Positions 49,642 through 58,252 of a DNA stretch of 64,000 nucleotides are shown here, piece after piece; the stretch's first letter is position 1, and each line of letters begins with the position of its first letter. Source of the DNA: Amycolatopsis sp. NBC_01488 (lineage in GTDB: Bacteria; Actinomycetota; Actinomycetes; Mycobacteriales; Pseudonocardiaceae). The stretch lies in NCBI RefSeq assembly GCF_036227105.1, contig NZ_CP109434.1, forward strand, positions 2,484,001 through 2,548,000, written 5' to 3'. The notes under the pieces are model-generated. The model did not search any database and was not told the DNA's origin. It saw nothing but the letters and a program-made list of their open reading frames with translations. Both the position numbers and the translations under genes were made by a program.

Positions 49642-50585
49642 AGCGAAACCTCCGCACCGCTCCACGCCACCCACGGCGACGTGCTGAAGTACTGCAACGA
49701 CACGGTTTCCCCGATCTCCCGGATCGTCGTCTGCAACGCCCCGAGCCGCCGCGGCAGGTCGGTCAGCAGGTCCGCCGGGCGCAGGAACTCCAGCTCGCTG
49801 CGGGCGCGGCCGAGCTGCCGCAACGCCTCGGACTTCTCGTTGCTGCGCGTGCCGCCGCCCGGGTCGAGCCGCTGCAGGCATTCCTCCGCCTGGCGCAGCG
49901 CGTGGAACACCGAACGCGGGAACAGCGTGTCCCGCACCAGGAACTGCACGACGCGCCCGGCGTCCAGCGCGCCCCGGTACGTCCGCAGGTACGTGTCCTG
50001 CGCGCCGGCCGAGCGCAGCACCGTGATCCACCCCGGTGAGGACGCGCGGTCCGCGACCCGCGACAGCAGCAGCCGGACGACCATGTCGGCGCGTTCGATC
50101 GAGCGGCCGAGGACCATGAACAGCCAGCCGTCGTCCCGCGACATCGTCGAGTCGGCGAGCCCCGCGAACATCGCCGCGCGCTCCTCGACGAACGACAGGA
50201 ACGCATGCGGGCCGGCTCGACGCGCGTAGCGCTGCCGGTCCGGGACCGCGTTCCACGTCGCGTTCAGGCATTCCCACAGCTCGGTCGAGACGACTTCGCG
50301 CGCGCCCCGCGTGTTCTCGCGCGCCGAGTTGATCGAGCCGACGATCGACGCCGGGTTGTCCTTCTCGTACGCCACCAGCTCGGTCAGCTTCCAGACGTCG
50401 AGGGACTCCGTGCCTTCCGACTCGATGCCCAGGACGGCCAGCAGCTGGCGGCTCGCGTGGTCGGGGTCGACCGTCGCGTCCTCCAGCAGCTGGTGGACCG
50501 AGACGTTGAGGATCCGGGAGGTGTCGTCGGCGCGTTCGACGTACCGGCCGATCCAGTACAGCGACTCCGCGTTGCGTGCCAGCAT
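49638..50585 (-). CDS. Alpha-E domain protein
   Basis: A 315-aa all-helical protein of the DUF403/alpha-E type. It opens M-L-A-R-N-A-E-S-L-Y-W-I-G-R-Y-V-E-R-A-D-D and contains R-S-I-E-R-A-D-M-V-V-R-L-L-L, both hallmarks. No catalytic motif of its own. ATG 50585 starts right at the conserved segment. It is 9 nt downstream of the ATP-grasp gene and 4-nt coupled to the transglutaminase gene, so all three are made together. Confidence 0.95.
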   Translation of the reverse strand: MLARNAESLYWIGRYVERADDTSRILNVSVHQLLEDATVDPDHASRQLLAVLGIESEGTESLDVWKLTELVAYEKDNPASIVGSINSARENTRGAREVVSTELWECLNATWNAVPDRQRYARRAGPHAFLSFVEERAAMFAGLADSTMSRDDGWLFMVLGRSIERADMVVRLLLSRVADRASSPGWITVLRSAGAQDTYLRTYRGALDAGRVVQFLVRDTLFPRSVFHALRQAEECLQRLDPGGGTRSNEKSEALRQLGRARSELEFLRPADLLTDLPRRLGALQTTIREIGETVSLQYFSTSPWVAWSGAEVSL

Positions 50586-50594
50586 CGGACCTCC

Positions 50595-52244
50595 CTAACT
50601 CTGCTGCTGCTGTTGCTGTTGCTGAGACAACGACAGCTCGGGCCCCTGCTCGGCGACCAGACCGTCCACTGCGGACACCGCGCCGAGCGCCGGCTGCTCC
50701 AGCTCGCGTTCGGCGCTCGACGTCCGCGACGCCAGCACCCACGTGTCCTTCGAACCGCCGCCTTGCGACGAGTTGACGACCAAACTGCCCTCCGGCAGCG
50801 CCACCCGCGTCAGCCCGCCGGGCAGGACGAAGATGTCCTTGCCGTCGTTGACCGCGAACGGTCGCAGGTCGACGTGCCGCGGCGCGAGCCGGTCCTCCAC
50901 CTTGGCCGGCACCGTCGAGAGCTGGACCACCGGCTGCGCGATCCAGCCGCGCCGGTTCGCGCGCACCTTCCGCCGCAGCGTCGCCAGTTCCGCCGGGGTG
51001 GCTTCGGGGCCGAAGACGATCCCGTAGCCGCCGGAGCCTTCGACCGGCTTGACGACCAGCTCGTCGAGGTGCGCCATGACGTGGTCGAACTCGTCCGGCA
51101 GCCAGCACCGGAGCGTGTCCACGTTGGGCAGCAACGGCTTTTCGTTCAGGTAGTACTTCACCATCTCGGGCACGTAGGTGTAGACGAGCTTGTCGTCGCC
51201 GACGCCGTTGCCGATCGCGTTCGCGACGACGACGTTGCCCGCGCGCGCCGCGTTGAGGACGCCGGCGATGCCGAGCACCGAGTCCGGCCGGTAGTGCACC
51301 GGATCGAGGAACTCGTCGTCGATGCGCCGGTAGATGACGTCGACCTGGCGCTCGCCCTCGGTGGTCCGCAGGTAGACGACGTTGTCGCGGCAGAACATGT
51401 CCCGGCCTTCGACCAGCTCGACGCCCATCAGCCGGGCCAGCAGCGAGTGCTCGAAGTACGCCGAGTTGTAGACGCCGGGGGTGAGCACGACGACCATCGG
51501 GTCGGCGACGTTCGCGGCGGCCGCCGCGCGCAGCGCCCGCAGCAGGTGTGACGCGTAGTCACCGACCGGCCGGACCCGGTGCTGGGCGAACAGGTCCGGG
51601 AAGACCCGCGCCATCGTCCGCCGGTTCTCCATCACGTACGACACCCCGGACGGGTTGCGGAGGTTGTCCTCCAACACCCGGAACGTGCCCTCCTCGTCGC
51701 GCACCAGGTCCACTCCGGACACGTGGATGCGCACGCCGTTCGGCGGGTTGATGCCGAACGCCTCCCGCTGGAAGTGCTCGCACGAGGTGATCAGCCGCCG
51801 CGGCAGCACGCCCTCGCGCAGGATCAGGCGGTCGCCGTAGATGTCGGCGAGGAACGCTTCGAGCGCGCGGACGCGCTGGGCCACGCCGCGCTCGATCTTC
51901 GTCCACTCGGCCGCCTGGATCACCCGCGGCACCAGGTCCAGCGGGAACGGCCGTTCCTGCCCGGACAGCGAAAACGTGATGCCCTGGTCGACCATCGCCC
52001 GGTCGAGGGCCTGCGACCGCGACTGCAGGTCGTGCGCGTCGAGCGCGGCGATCGACTCGTACAGCGCGCGGTACGGGCCGCGGACCGTCCCGTCCGGCGC
52101 GAACATCTCGTCGAAGGCGCCGGCGTGCGGCCGTTCGGGCGAGAGGTACCCGTCGAACCGGGCCCCGGGCCGGGTGATCCGGCGGGTCGTCGCCTTCCTC
52201 GCACGTCGACCGGACGGGGGCAGCCGGGGCAGGGTCGCGTTCAT
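50595..52244 (-). CDS. Circularly permuted ATP-grasp protein with poly-Gln tail
   Basis: A protein of about 549 aa. The core (F-D-E-M-F near 40; R-P-F-P-L-D-L-V-P-R near 100; V-L-E-D-N-L-R-N-P-S-G near 190; V-V-K-P-V-E-G-S-G-G-Y-G near 395) is the type-2 circularly permuted ATP-grasp family, predicted to form amide bonds. The C-terminus ends in eight glutamines and Ser, coded by CAG/CAA repeats. ATG 52244 is chosen because GTGAGG lies 9 nt upstream; earlier GTG or ATG codons add 3-5 residues. First gene of the trio. Confidence 0.93.
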   Translation of the reverse strand: MNATLPRLPPSGRRARKATTRRITRPGARFDGYLSPERPHAGAFDEMFAPDGTVRGPYRALYESIAALDAHDLQSRSQALDRAMVDQGITFSLSGQERPFPLDLVPRVIQAAEWTKIERGVAQRVRALEAFLADIYGDRLILREGVLPRRLITSCEHFQREAFGINPPNGVRIHVSGVDLVRDEEGTFRVLEDNLRNPSGVSYVMENRRTMARVFPDLFAQHRVRPVGDYASHLLRALRAAAAANVADPMVVVLTPGVYNSAYFEHSLLARLMGVELVEGRDMFCRDNVVYLRTTEGERQVDVIYRRIDDEFLDPVHYRPDSVLGIAGVLNAARAGNVVVANAIGNGVGDDKLVYTYVPEMVKYYLNEKPLLPNVDTLRCWLPDEFDHVMAHLDELVVKPVEGSGGYGIVFGPEATPAELATLRRKVRANRRGWIAQPVVQLSTVPAKVEDRLAPRHVDLRPFAVNDGKDIFVLPGGLTRVALPEGSLVVNSSQGGGSKDTWVLASRTSSAERELEQPALGAVSAVDGLVAEQGPELSLSQQQQQQQQS

Positions 52245-52401
52245 GAACGACATCCTCACCCACGTGCCCCTTCGTGCGCGACACTCCGAAGGCGATGGAC
52301 ACGGTGCGAAACGTTGCCGTAATTAGCCAGTGCTGTGCTTTGGTATGGATGAGTGGCAATATGCGTGCTCTCACGAACTGAGAACTACGAGGAGTGACGA
52401 C

Positions 52402-53343
52402 GTGGCCCGAGGATCCCAGCTCAAGGCGCTCGCCCTGCTGCCGGCGTTCGCCCTGGTCGGACTGACCGTGGCGTGCGGTGCCGGTGGCAACGGCTCCGGC
52501 GGTGTCGCCACGAGTTCGCCGGCTGCGGCGTCCGGGACGGCCGCGGCCGGCGAGATCCCGGCGGCCGCCAAGGACGACAAGCTCGCGACCGAGGTGCCGG
52601 CGGACATCAAGGCCGACGGCAAGATCGTGGTCGGCCAGGACCAGAGCTACGCGCCGAACGAATTCGTCGACAACGGCAAGGCGACCGGCTTCGACGTCGA
52701 TCTCGGCACCGCGATCGGGCAGAAGCTCGGCCTGCAGATGGAGTTCCAGAACGCCGACTTCTCGGGCATCATCGCCGGTATCGCCGCCGGCAAGTACGAG
52801 CTCGCGATGTCCTCGTTCAGCATCAACGCCGACCGGGTCAAGCAGGTCGACATGGTGTCCTACTACAAGGCGGGCACCTCGCTGGCCGTGCTCAAGGGCA
52901 ACCCGGACAACATCAACCTCGACGACCTCTGCGGCAAGACCGTCGCGGTGCAGAAGGGCACCACCCAGGTCGACGACCTGCAGGGCCGGTCGGACAAGTG
53001 CACGCAGGCGGGCAAGCCGGCGATCACCCTGTCGCAGCTCACGGCCCAGACCGATGTGAACCTCGCCCTGACGGCGAAGCGCGCTCAGGCGATGCTGGCC
53101 GACTCGCCGGTGGTCGACTACGCGGTGAAGCAGACCAACGGCGCGCTGCAGGTCGTCGGCGACCCGTACGACAGCGCGCCCTACGGCATCGCCCTGAAGA
53201 AGAACCAGGGCCAGTACACCCAGGCGATCCAGGGAGCCGTTCAGGCGCTGATCGACGACGGCACCTACCGGAAGATCCTCGACAAGTGGGGCCTCAACCC
53301 GGTCGGCGTGATCACCAAGTCGGAAATCAACCCGGCGGGCTGA
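52402..53343 (+). CDS. Amino-acid ABC transporter substrate-binding lipoprotein
   Basis: A 313-aa lipoprotein. The signal peptide ends in the lipobox L-T-V-A-C with Cys at residue 25. A low-complexity Gly/Ser/Ala linker follows, then an SBP_bac_3 domain ([24 protein letters not shown]). It binds polar amino acids such as glutamate or glutamine outside the membrane. SD GGAG is 8 nt before GTG 52402. First gene of a three-gene importer. Confidence 0.95.
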   Translation: MARGSQLKALALLPAFALVGLTVACGAGGNGSGGVATSSPAAASGTAAAGEIPAAAKDDKLATEVPADIKADGKIVVGQDQSYAPNEFVDNGKATGFDVDLGTAIGQKLGLQMEFQNADFSGIIAGIAAGKYELAMSSFSINADRVKQVDMVSYYKAGTSLAVLKGNPDNINLDDLCGKTVAVQKGTTQVDDLQGRSDKCTQAGKPAITLSQLTAQTDVNLALTAKRAQAMLADSPVVDYAVKQTNGALQVVGDPYDSAPYGIALKKNQGQYTQAIQGAVQALIDDGTYRKILDKWGLNPVGVITKSEINPAG

Positions 53344-53354
53344 GGGGAATCTTC

Positions 53355-54320
53355 GTGTCGAGCCCGTCGACGGAGTCCACCGCGCCGTCTCCGGAGCCTG
53401 CCGCGGCGCCGGATGTGGAGCCGATCCGTGCGATCCCGGTGCGCCATTACGGGCGCTGGGTCGCCGGTGCGGTGATCGTCTTCATCGCTTTCATCGTCGT
53501 GCGCAGTGTCGTCACCAACTCCAACCTGCAATGGGACGTGGTCGGCGACTACCTCTTCGACAACCGGATCCTCCGGGGGTTGCAGAACACGCTGATCCTG
53601 ACCGGCATCTCGATGGTGATCGGGGTCGTCGGCGGCGTCCTGCTCGCGGTCATGCGGCTGTCCCCGAACCCGTTGATGTCGGGTGCGGCCGGGATCTACA
53701 TCTGGCTGTTCCGCGGCACGCCGCTGATCACGCAGCTGCTCGTCTGGAACTACCTCGCGGCGGCCTACCCGCGCGTCGGCCTCGGGATCCCGTTCGGTCC
53801 GGAGTTCGTCAGCTGGAACACGAACAACCTGATCAACTTGTTCGCGGCTTCGCTGCTCGGCCTCGGCCTGAACGAGGCCGCGTACATGGCCGAGATCGTC
53901 CGCGGCGGTATCGCCTCGGTCGACAGCGGGCAGCTGGAAGCCGCGAGCGCGTTGGGGATGAAGCGCACCACGACGTTGCGCCGGATCATCCTGCCGCAGG
54001 CGATGCGGGTGATCATCCCGCCGACCGGCAACGAGACGATCGCGATGCTGAAGACGACGTCGCTGGTCGTCGTCATCGGCTACTTCGAGCTGATGGTGTC
54101 CGTGCAGCAGATCTACGCCCAGAACTACAAGATCATCCCGCTGCTGCTGACCGCGGGGGTCTGGTACCTGTTCATGACGTCGATCCTGACGCTGATCCAG
54201 ATGCAGATCGAGAAGCGGTTCTCGCGCGGCACGTCGCGGGGCGTCGCGAACCAGGCCAAGTGGCGCTCGCGGATGCTGGGCTTCCGGTTCGGCCGCGGCG
54301 GAGCAGGAGCAGCCCGATGA
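53355..54320 (+). CDS. Amino-acid ABC transporter permease
   Basis: A 321-aa HisM/GlnP-type permease. A disordered Pro/Ser-rich N-terminus precedes about five TM helices. The EAA loop reads [21 protein letters not shown] near residue 198. It likely dimerises to make the channel of the importer. GTG 53355 follows SD GAGGGG by 8 nt. It overlaps the ATPase gene by 4 nt. Confidence 0.95.
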   Translation: MSSPSTESTAPSPEPAAAPDVEPIRAIPVRHYGRWVAGAVIVFIAFIVVRSVVTNSNLQWDVVGDYLFDNRILRGLQNTLILTGISMVIGVVGGVLLAVMRLSPNPLMSGAAGIYIWLFRGTPLITQLLVWNYLAAAYPRVGLGIPFGPEFVSWNTNNLINLFAASLLGLGLNEAAYMAEIVRGGIASVDSGQLEAASALGMKRTTTLRRIILPQAMRVIIPPTGNETIAMLKTTSLVVVIGYFELMVSVQQIYAQNYKIIPLLLTAGVWYLFMTSILTLIQMQIEKRFSRGTSRGVANQAKWRSRMLGFRFGRGGAGAAR

Positions 54321-55090
54321 CACCGGTCGTTTCCGCGCAGAAGATCTGCAAGAGCTTCGGCAGCGTCGACGTCCTCAAGGGCATCGACCTCGAGGTGCAC
54401 GAGCGGGAGGTGCTCTGCCTGATCGGGCCGTCCGGCTCGGGCAAGTCGACCCTGCTGCGCTGCATCAACCACCTCGAGAAGATCGACGCCGGCCGGCTGT
54501 ACGTCGACGGCGTGCTCGTCGGTTACCGGCAGCGCGGTGACAAGCTGCACGAGCTGCGTGAGAAAGAGGTCGCGTTCCAGCGCAAGGACATCGGCATGGT
54601 GTTCCAGCGCTTCAACCTCTTCCCGCACATGACCGCGCTGGAAAACGTCATGGAGGCGCCGATCCAGGTGCGCCGCGAGCCGAAGGCCAAGGTGCGGCAA
54701 CGTGCGCTGGAGCTGCTGGACCGCGTCGGACTCGGCGACAAAGCGAAGAGCTACCCGGCGCAACTGTCCGGCGGCCAGCAGCAGCGCGTCGCGATCGCGC
54801 GGGCGCTCGCGATGGAACCGAAGCTGATGCTGTTCGACGAGCCGACGTCCGCGCTGGATCCGGAGCTCGTCGGTGACGTCCTGGGCGTGATGAAGCAGCT
54901 CGCCAAGGACGGCATGACCATGGTCGTCGTCACGCACGAGATGCAGTTCGCGCGCGAGGTGGCGGACAAGGTCCTGTTCATGGACGGCGGGGTTGTCGTC
55001 GAAGAGGGCCCGCCCGACCAGGTCATCGGCGACCCACGCGAGGAGCGCACGAAGTCGTTCCTCGCCCGGGTGCTCAACCCCAACGCCTGA
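54317..55090 (+). CDS. Amino-acid ABC transporter ATP-binding protein
   Basis: A 257-aa GlnQ/GluA-type ATPase with Walker [10 protein letters not shown] near 38-46, signature L-S-G-G-Q-Q-Q-R-V near 155 and Walker [14 protein letters not shown] in [11 protein letters not shown] completes the site. An insert of about 15 residues ([12 protein letters not shown]) occurs after strand 4. Coupled to the permease; last gene of the importer operon. Confidence 0.96.
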   Translation: MTPVVSAQKICKSFGSVDVLKGIDLEVHEREVLCLIGPSGSGKSTLLRCINHLEKIDAGRLYVDGVLVGYRQRGDKLHELREKEVAFQRKDIGMVFQRFNLFPHMTALENVMEAPIQVRREPKAKVRQRALELLDRVGLGDKAKSYPAQLSGGQQQRVAIARALAMEPKLMLFDEPTSALDPELVGDVLGVMKQLAKDGMTMVVVTHEMQFAREVADKVLFMDGGVVVEEGPPDQVIGDPREERTKSFLARVLNPNA

Positions 55091-55176
55091 CGTGAATTCG
55101 GCCGTGGACCCGCGAAACGCCTGCGAATACCGTTCGCGTTCGCTACTTTGAAGGAGGGTGAGGGAGGGGGCCGCTC

Positions 55177-57492
55177 ATGACGACCGAGAGTGCGCTCCCT
55201 CCGCTCGACCCGTTCGCGGGCATCCCGGACCGCCGTTACGAGGTCAAGGCCTCCGACCTGCTGAAACCCGGCAACGGCGGCCTGCTGCGCTGGCGGCGGC
55301 AGGCCACGAACGCGCCGATCGTCTACGTCGAGGACGCCTACATCACCGGCACGCTCGACCTGCGCGCCGCCGACCTCAAGTACCTTTTCCGGTTCGAGCG
55401 CTGCCGGTTCGAGCAACCGCCGGACGTGCGTGAGGCCAACCTGCTGGGTCTCGTGTTCCGCAAGTGCTGGCTGCCCGGGCTCAAGGCACGCAACATGCGC
55501 AGCCGCAACGACGTCCGGCTGATCCGCAGTGTCGTGCAGGTCGACGGCGCGGACCGCGAGATCGAGGAGACCACCGTCCAGCGCGGTGACGACCGTGAAC
55601 GCGGGATGCCGAACGCCGCGGTCAACCTCACCGACGCCGTCATCGAGGGGTCGCTGGTCCTCACCCGCACGGTGATCTCCCACCCGCACGGCAAGGCGAT
55701 CCACGCCGACCGGCTGGTGCTCGCCGGCGCGCTGCTGGCGTACCGGATGGTCGCGAACGGCGAAGTCCGGCTCCCCGGCCTGCGGACCGGCGGCAACGTC
55801 AACTTCTCCGGCGCCACGCTGAACAACCCGGACGGCTTCGCGCTCAACGGCAACGGCCTGCACATCGGCGGCAGCCTGCTCTGCGAAGTCGACAACTACG
55901 GGCCCGCCAGCCAGCGAAAACGCTTCTCCGCCACCGGGATCATGTACCTGCCCAGCGCCACGGTCGACAGCGACATCGTGCTGCGCGAGGCGAAGCTGAC
56001 GGTGTCCCAGCAGGGGCCGATCGCCGTCGACGCGTGGAAGTCGAACGACCCGTACCTGGACCCGCGGCCCGCGCTGGTCGCCGACCGGATGCGCGTCGAC
56101 GGGAACGTCGAGCTGTCGGACGGCCTGCAGGCGCTCGGCACGCTGCGCATGGTCAACGCGCGGATCGGCGGCTCGCTGCGGCTGGCCGGCGCCGAGATCA
56201 GCGTGGTGCGCGGCAAGTCGCAGCCGTACTACGACCGCGCGCTGCACCTGGACGGCACCGAGATCGGCGGCGACATCGAGGCGACGAGCCTGCGCGTCCC
56301 GACCGGCCAGCTGCGGCTGGCCGACGTCACGGTCGGCGGCAACTTCCTGGCCTGGAACTCGATGTTCCGCCACCCGGGCCGGGACGTGTTTTCGGCGCGC
56401 CGGTCGAAGATCGCGGGTAACTTCCAGCTCACGGACGCGACGATCCACGGCACGCTGCGCCTGCAGGGCGTCGAGGTCGGCGGCTCGATCAACCTGGCGG
56501 GCACGCGGTTGACGGAACCGGGCCTGCGCGCGACGAGCAGCTTCTCCCTCGACATCCGCACCGGCCGGATCGGCCGCGACCTGACCCTGCGGGACAACAA
56601 CGGCCGCCCGTTCGTCGCGGAGGGCGGCGTCAACCTCGACGGCGCCCAGGTCGCCCGGCGCGTGGACCTGCGGGGTTCGCAGCTGAGCTCGTTCCCGCCG
56701 TTCCTGGTGGCGCTCGACGCCGGCGACGTCGCGGCGGACGAGTTCACGCTGACGCCGAGCATCCCGCCGGCCGGTCACGTGGTGCTGCGCCGTGCGCACT
56801 GCGGGACGCTGACCGACAACGAGGAGTTCTGGGCCGCGTCCGAGGGCATCGAGCTGGAGGACTTCCGCTACGACGCGCTGGGCAAGAGCATCCCGCTGGC
56901 CGACGACAAGGCGCTGGACCACCGCATCGAGCTGCTGAGCAAGGCCATGCGCGGCTACCGCCCGGGCCCGTACGACCAGCTCGCGCACATGCTCCGCGCG
57001 GCGGGAAACGAAGAACACGCGTCCACAGTGGCGTTGCGCAAGCAGCAGTTCCGGTACGAGGCACTCGCCCGCGGCTTCAAGTTCTTCGGGCCGGGCGTGC
57101 GGCTGTGGAGCTGGCTGCAGCGCTCGATGGTCGGCTACGGCTACCGCCCGGTGCGCGCGCTGGGCTGGCTGTTCACGCTGCTGGTGCTGGGCAGCCTGTG
57201 GTTCGGCCTGGGCACCGACGACTGCATCCACTGGAAGTCGGCCGACCCGGCCCACGAGATCATCGCGAACGGCCCGCGGTGCGTGGTGAACCAGCAGGAC
57301 ACCGGGCTGCAGTGGAACCCGGTGATCTACACGGCGGACCTGCTGGTGCCGATCGTGGACTTCGGCAACAAGTCGCGCTGGTACATGCACGGCCCGGACA
57401 ACTGGGTGGCGGCCGGCTTCACGGCGTCGGGCTGGATCCTGGCGACCACGGTGGCGGCGGGCGTGAGCCGGATGCTGCGCCGGGAAAGTTGA
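55177..57492 (+). CDS. Large beta-helix protein with C-terminal membrane domain
   Basis: A 771-aa protein. Residues about 45-560 are made of irregular repeats with alternating Gly/Leu/Ala and Asp (I-T-G-T-L-D-L-R-A-A-D-L, I-E-G-S-L-V-L-T, V-G-G-S-I-N-L-A-G-T), predicted to coil as a beta-helix like bactofilin or pentapeptide proteins. A helical segment and two or three TM helices (about 655-675 and 735-760) form the C-terminus. Similar actinomycete proteins are annotated membrane-associated oxidoreductase without known activity; I see no redox motif. SD GAAGGAGG precedes the ATG. Confidence 0.85.
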   Translation: MTTESALPPLDPFAGIPDRRYEVKASDLLKPGNGGLLRWRRQATNAPIVYVEDAYITGTLDLRAADLKYLFRFERCRFEQPPDVREANLLGLVFRKCWLPGLKARNMRSRNDVRLIRSVVQVDGADREIEETTVQRGDDRERGMPNAAVNLTDAVIEGSLVLTRTVISHPHGKAIHADRLVLAGALLAYRMVANGEVRLPGLRTGGNVNFSGATLNNPDGFALNGNGLHIGGSLLCEVDNYGPASQRKRFSATGIMYLPSATVDSDIVLREAKLTVSQQGPIAVDAWKSNDPYLDPRPALVADRMRVDGNVELSDGLQALGTLRMVNARIGGSLRLAGAEISVVRGKSQPYYDRALHLDGTEIGGDIEATSLRVPTGQLRLADVTVGGNFLAWNSMFRHPGRDVFSARRSKIAGNFQLTDATIHGTLRLQGVEVGGSINLAGTRLTEPGLRATSSFSLDIRTGRIGRDLTLRDNNGRPFVAEGGVNLDGAQVARRVDLRGSQLSSFPPFLVALDAGDVAADEFTLTPSIPPAGHVVLRRAHCGTLTDNEEFWAASEGIELEDFRYDALGKSIPLADDKALDHRIELLSKAMRGYRPGPYDQLAHMLRAAGNEEHASTVALRKQQFRYEALARGFKFFGPGVRLWSWLQRSMVGYGYRPVRALGWLFTLLVLGSLWFGLGTDDCIHWKSADPAHEIIANGPRCVVNQQDTGLQWNPVIYTADLLVPIVDFGNKSRWYMHGPDNWVAAGFTASGWILATTVAAGVSRMLRRES

Positions 57493-57506
57493 GCTTTCTC
57501 CGGCTT

Positions 57507-57534
57507 TCTGGCGTTGCTCCTAGAGAGCGCCAGA
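57507..57534. terminator. Hairpin between convergent genes
   Basis: A 7-bp stem TCTGGCG / CGCCAGA around a 14-nt loop, between the beta-helix gene and the convergent SUKH-like gene. Confidence 0.5.
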
Positions 57535-57539
57535 GTCGG

Positions 57540-58115
57540 TTAGTCGATGAAGCGGGACCAGAAGTCGATGTACCGCGGGCCGTCGGGTGGGGCGGTGCTG
57601 ATGCCACCCGTCGCGAACTCGCGGTGGAGGTAATCGCGCAGGTCAGAGCCGTACACGATGATGTCCGTCTGGTACACCGAGAGCACCGGGTAGCCCGCGG
57701 CGCCCGGAACGCCCGGTAGGTACCGGTGCCCGCACACCGGCACCAGCTGGGGGACGTCGGCCAGGCGTCGGCGGGCTTCGCGGACCGCATCCTCCGGGCC
57801 GACCGGGCGCGTGCCCCAGTCCGGGAGCCAGAAGCCGTTGTGCTCGACGTCGTACAGCACGCCGTCGACCGGCCACGCCAAGCGTTTGCGCAGCTGCTCC
57901 GGGTTGCCGCAGCGCCAGTCGGGCCAGCGGTCGCCGATCGGGACGCCGGCGGACAGGAACGTGCGGTGGTCCGCGGCGAAGCGGAAGCCGAAGCGGCGCT
58001 CGACGTCGTCGAGCTCGGGTCCGGTCAGCCCGGGACGCACGGGTTCCCGGAGGTTCTCCTGCAGGTGCCGTGCCTCCTCGAAGGTGAGGGCGCCGGCCGG
58101 CTGGACGGGGGTCAT
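57540..58115 (-). CDS. SMI1/KNR4 (SUKH)-like protein
   Basis: A 191-aa soluble protein. Features are E-L-D-D-V-E-R-R-F-G-F-R-F-A-A-D-H-R-T-F-L near 35-55, W-P-D-W-R near 68, G-V-L-Y-D-V-E-H-N-G-F-W-L-P near 85-98, and V-P-V-C-G-H-R-Y-L-P. They fit the SUKH superfamily, many members of which are immunity proteins of polymorphic toxins. No toxin gene is beside it, so its role is open. Standalone gene. Confidence 0.75.
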   Translation of the reverse strand: MTPVQPAGALTFEEARHLQENLREPVRPGLTGPELDDVERRFGFRFAADHRTFLSAGVPIGDRWPDWRCGNPEQLRKRLAWPVDGVLYDVEHNGFWLPDWGTRPVGPEDAVREARRRLADVPQLVPVCGHRYLPGVPGAAGYPVLSVYQTDIIVYGSDLRDYLHREFATGGISTAPPDGPRYIDFWSRFID

Positions 58116-58252
58116 GACAGGAGCGTAAGCGGCGGCTCACCCCGCCGCGCGTTCTTTTCCGCGCTCTTCACGGGCACCCCCTTGGGGTGAGTTTGTTCTC
58201 TCATCGGCTGAACTCCGGAACAGAGCGTGAGCGGGTGTAGTTCACTCTTGCC

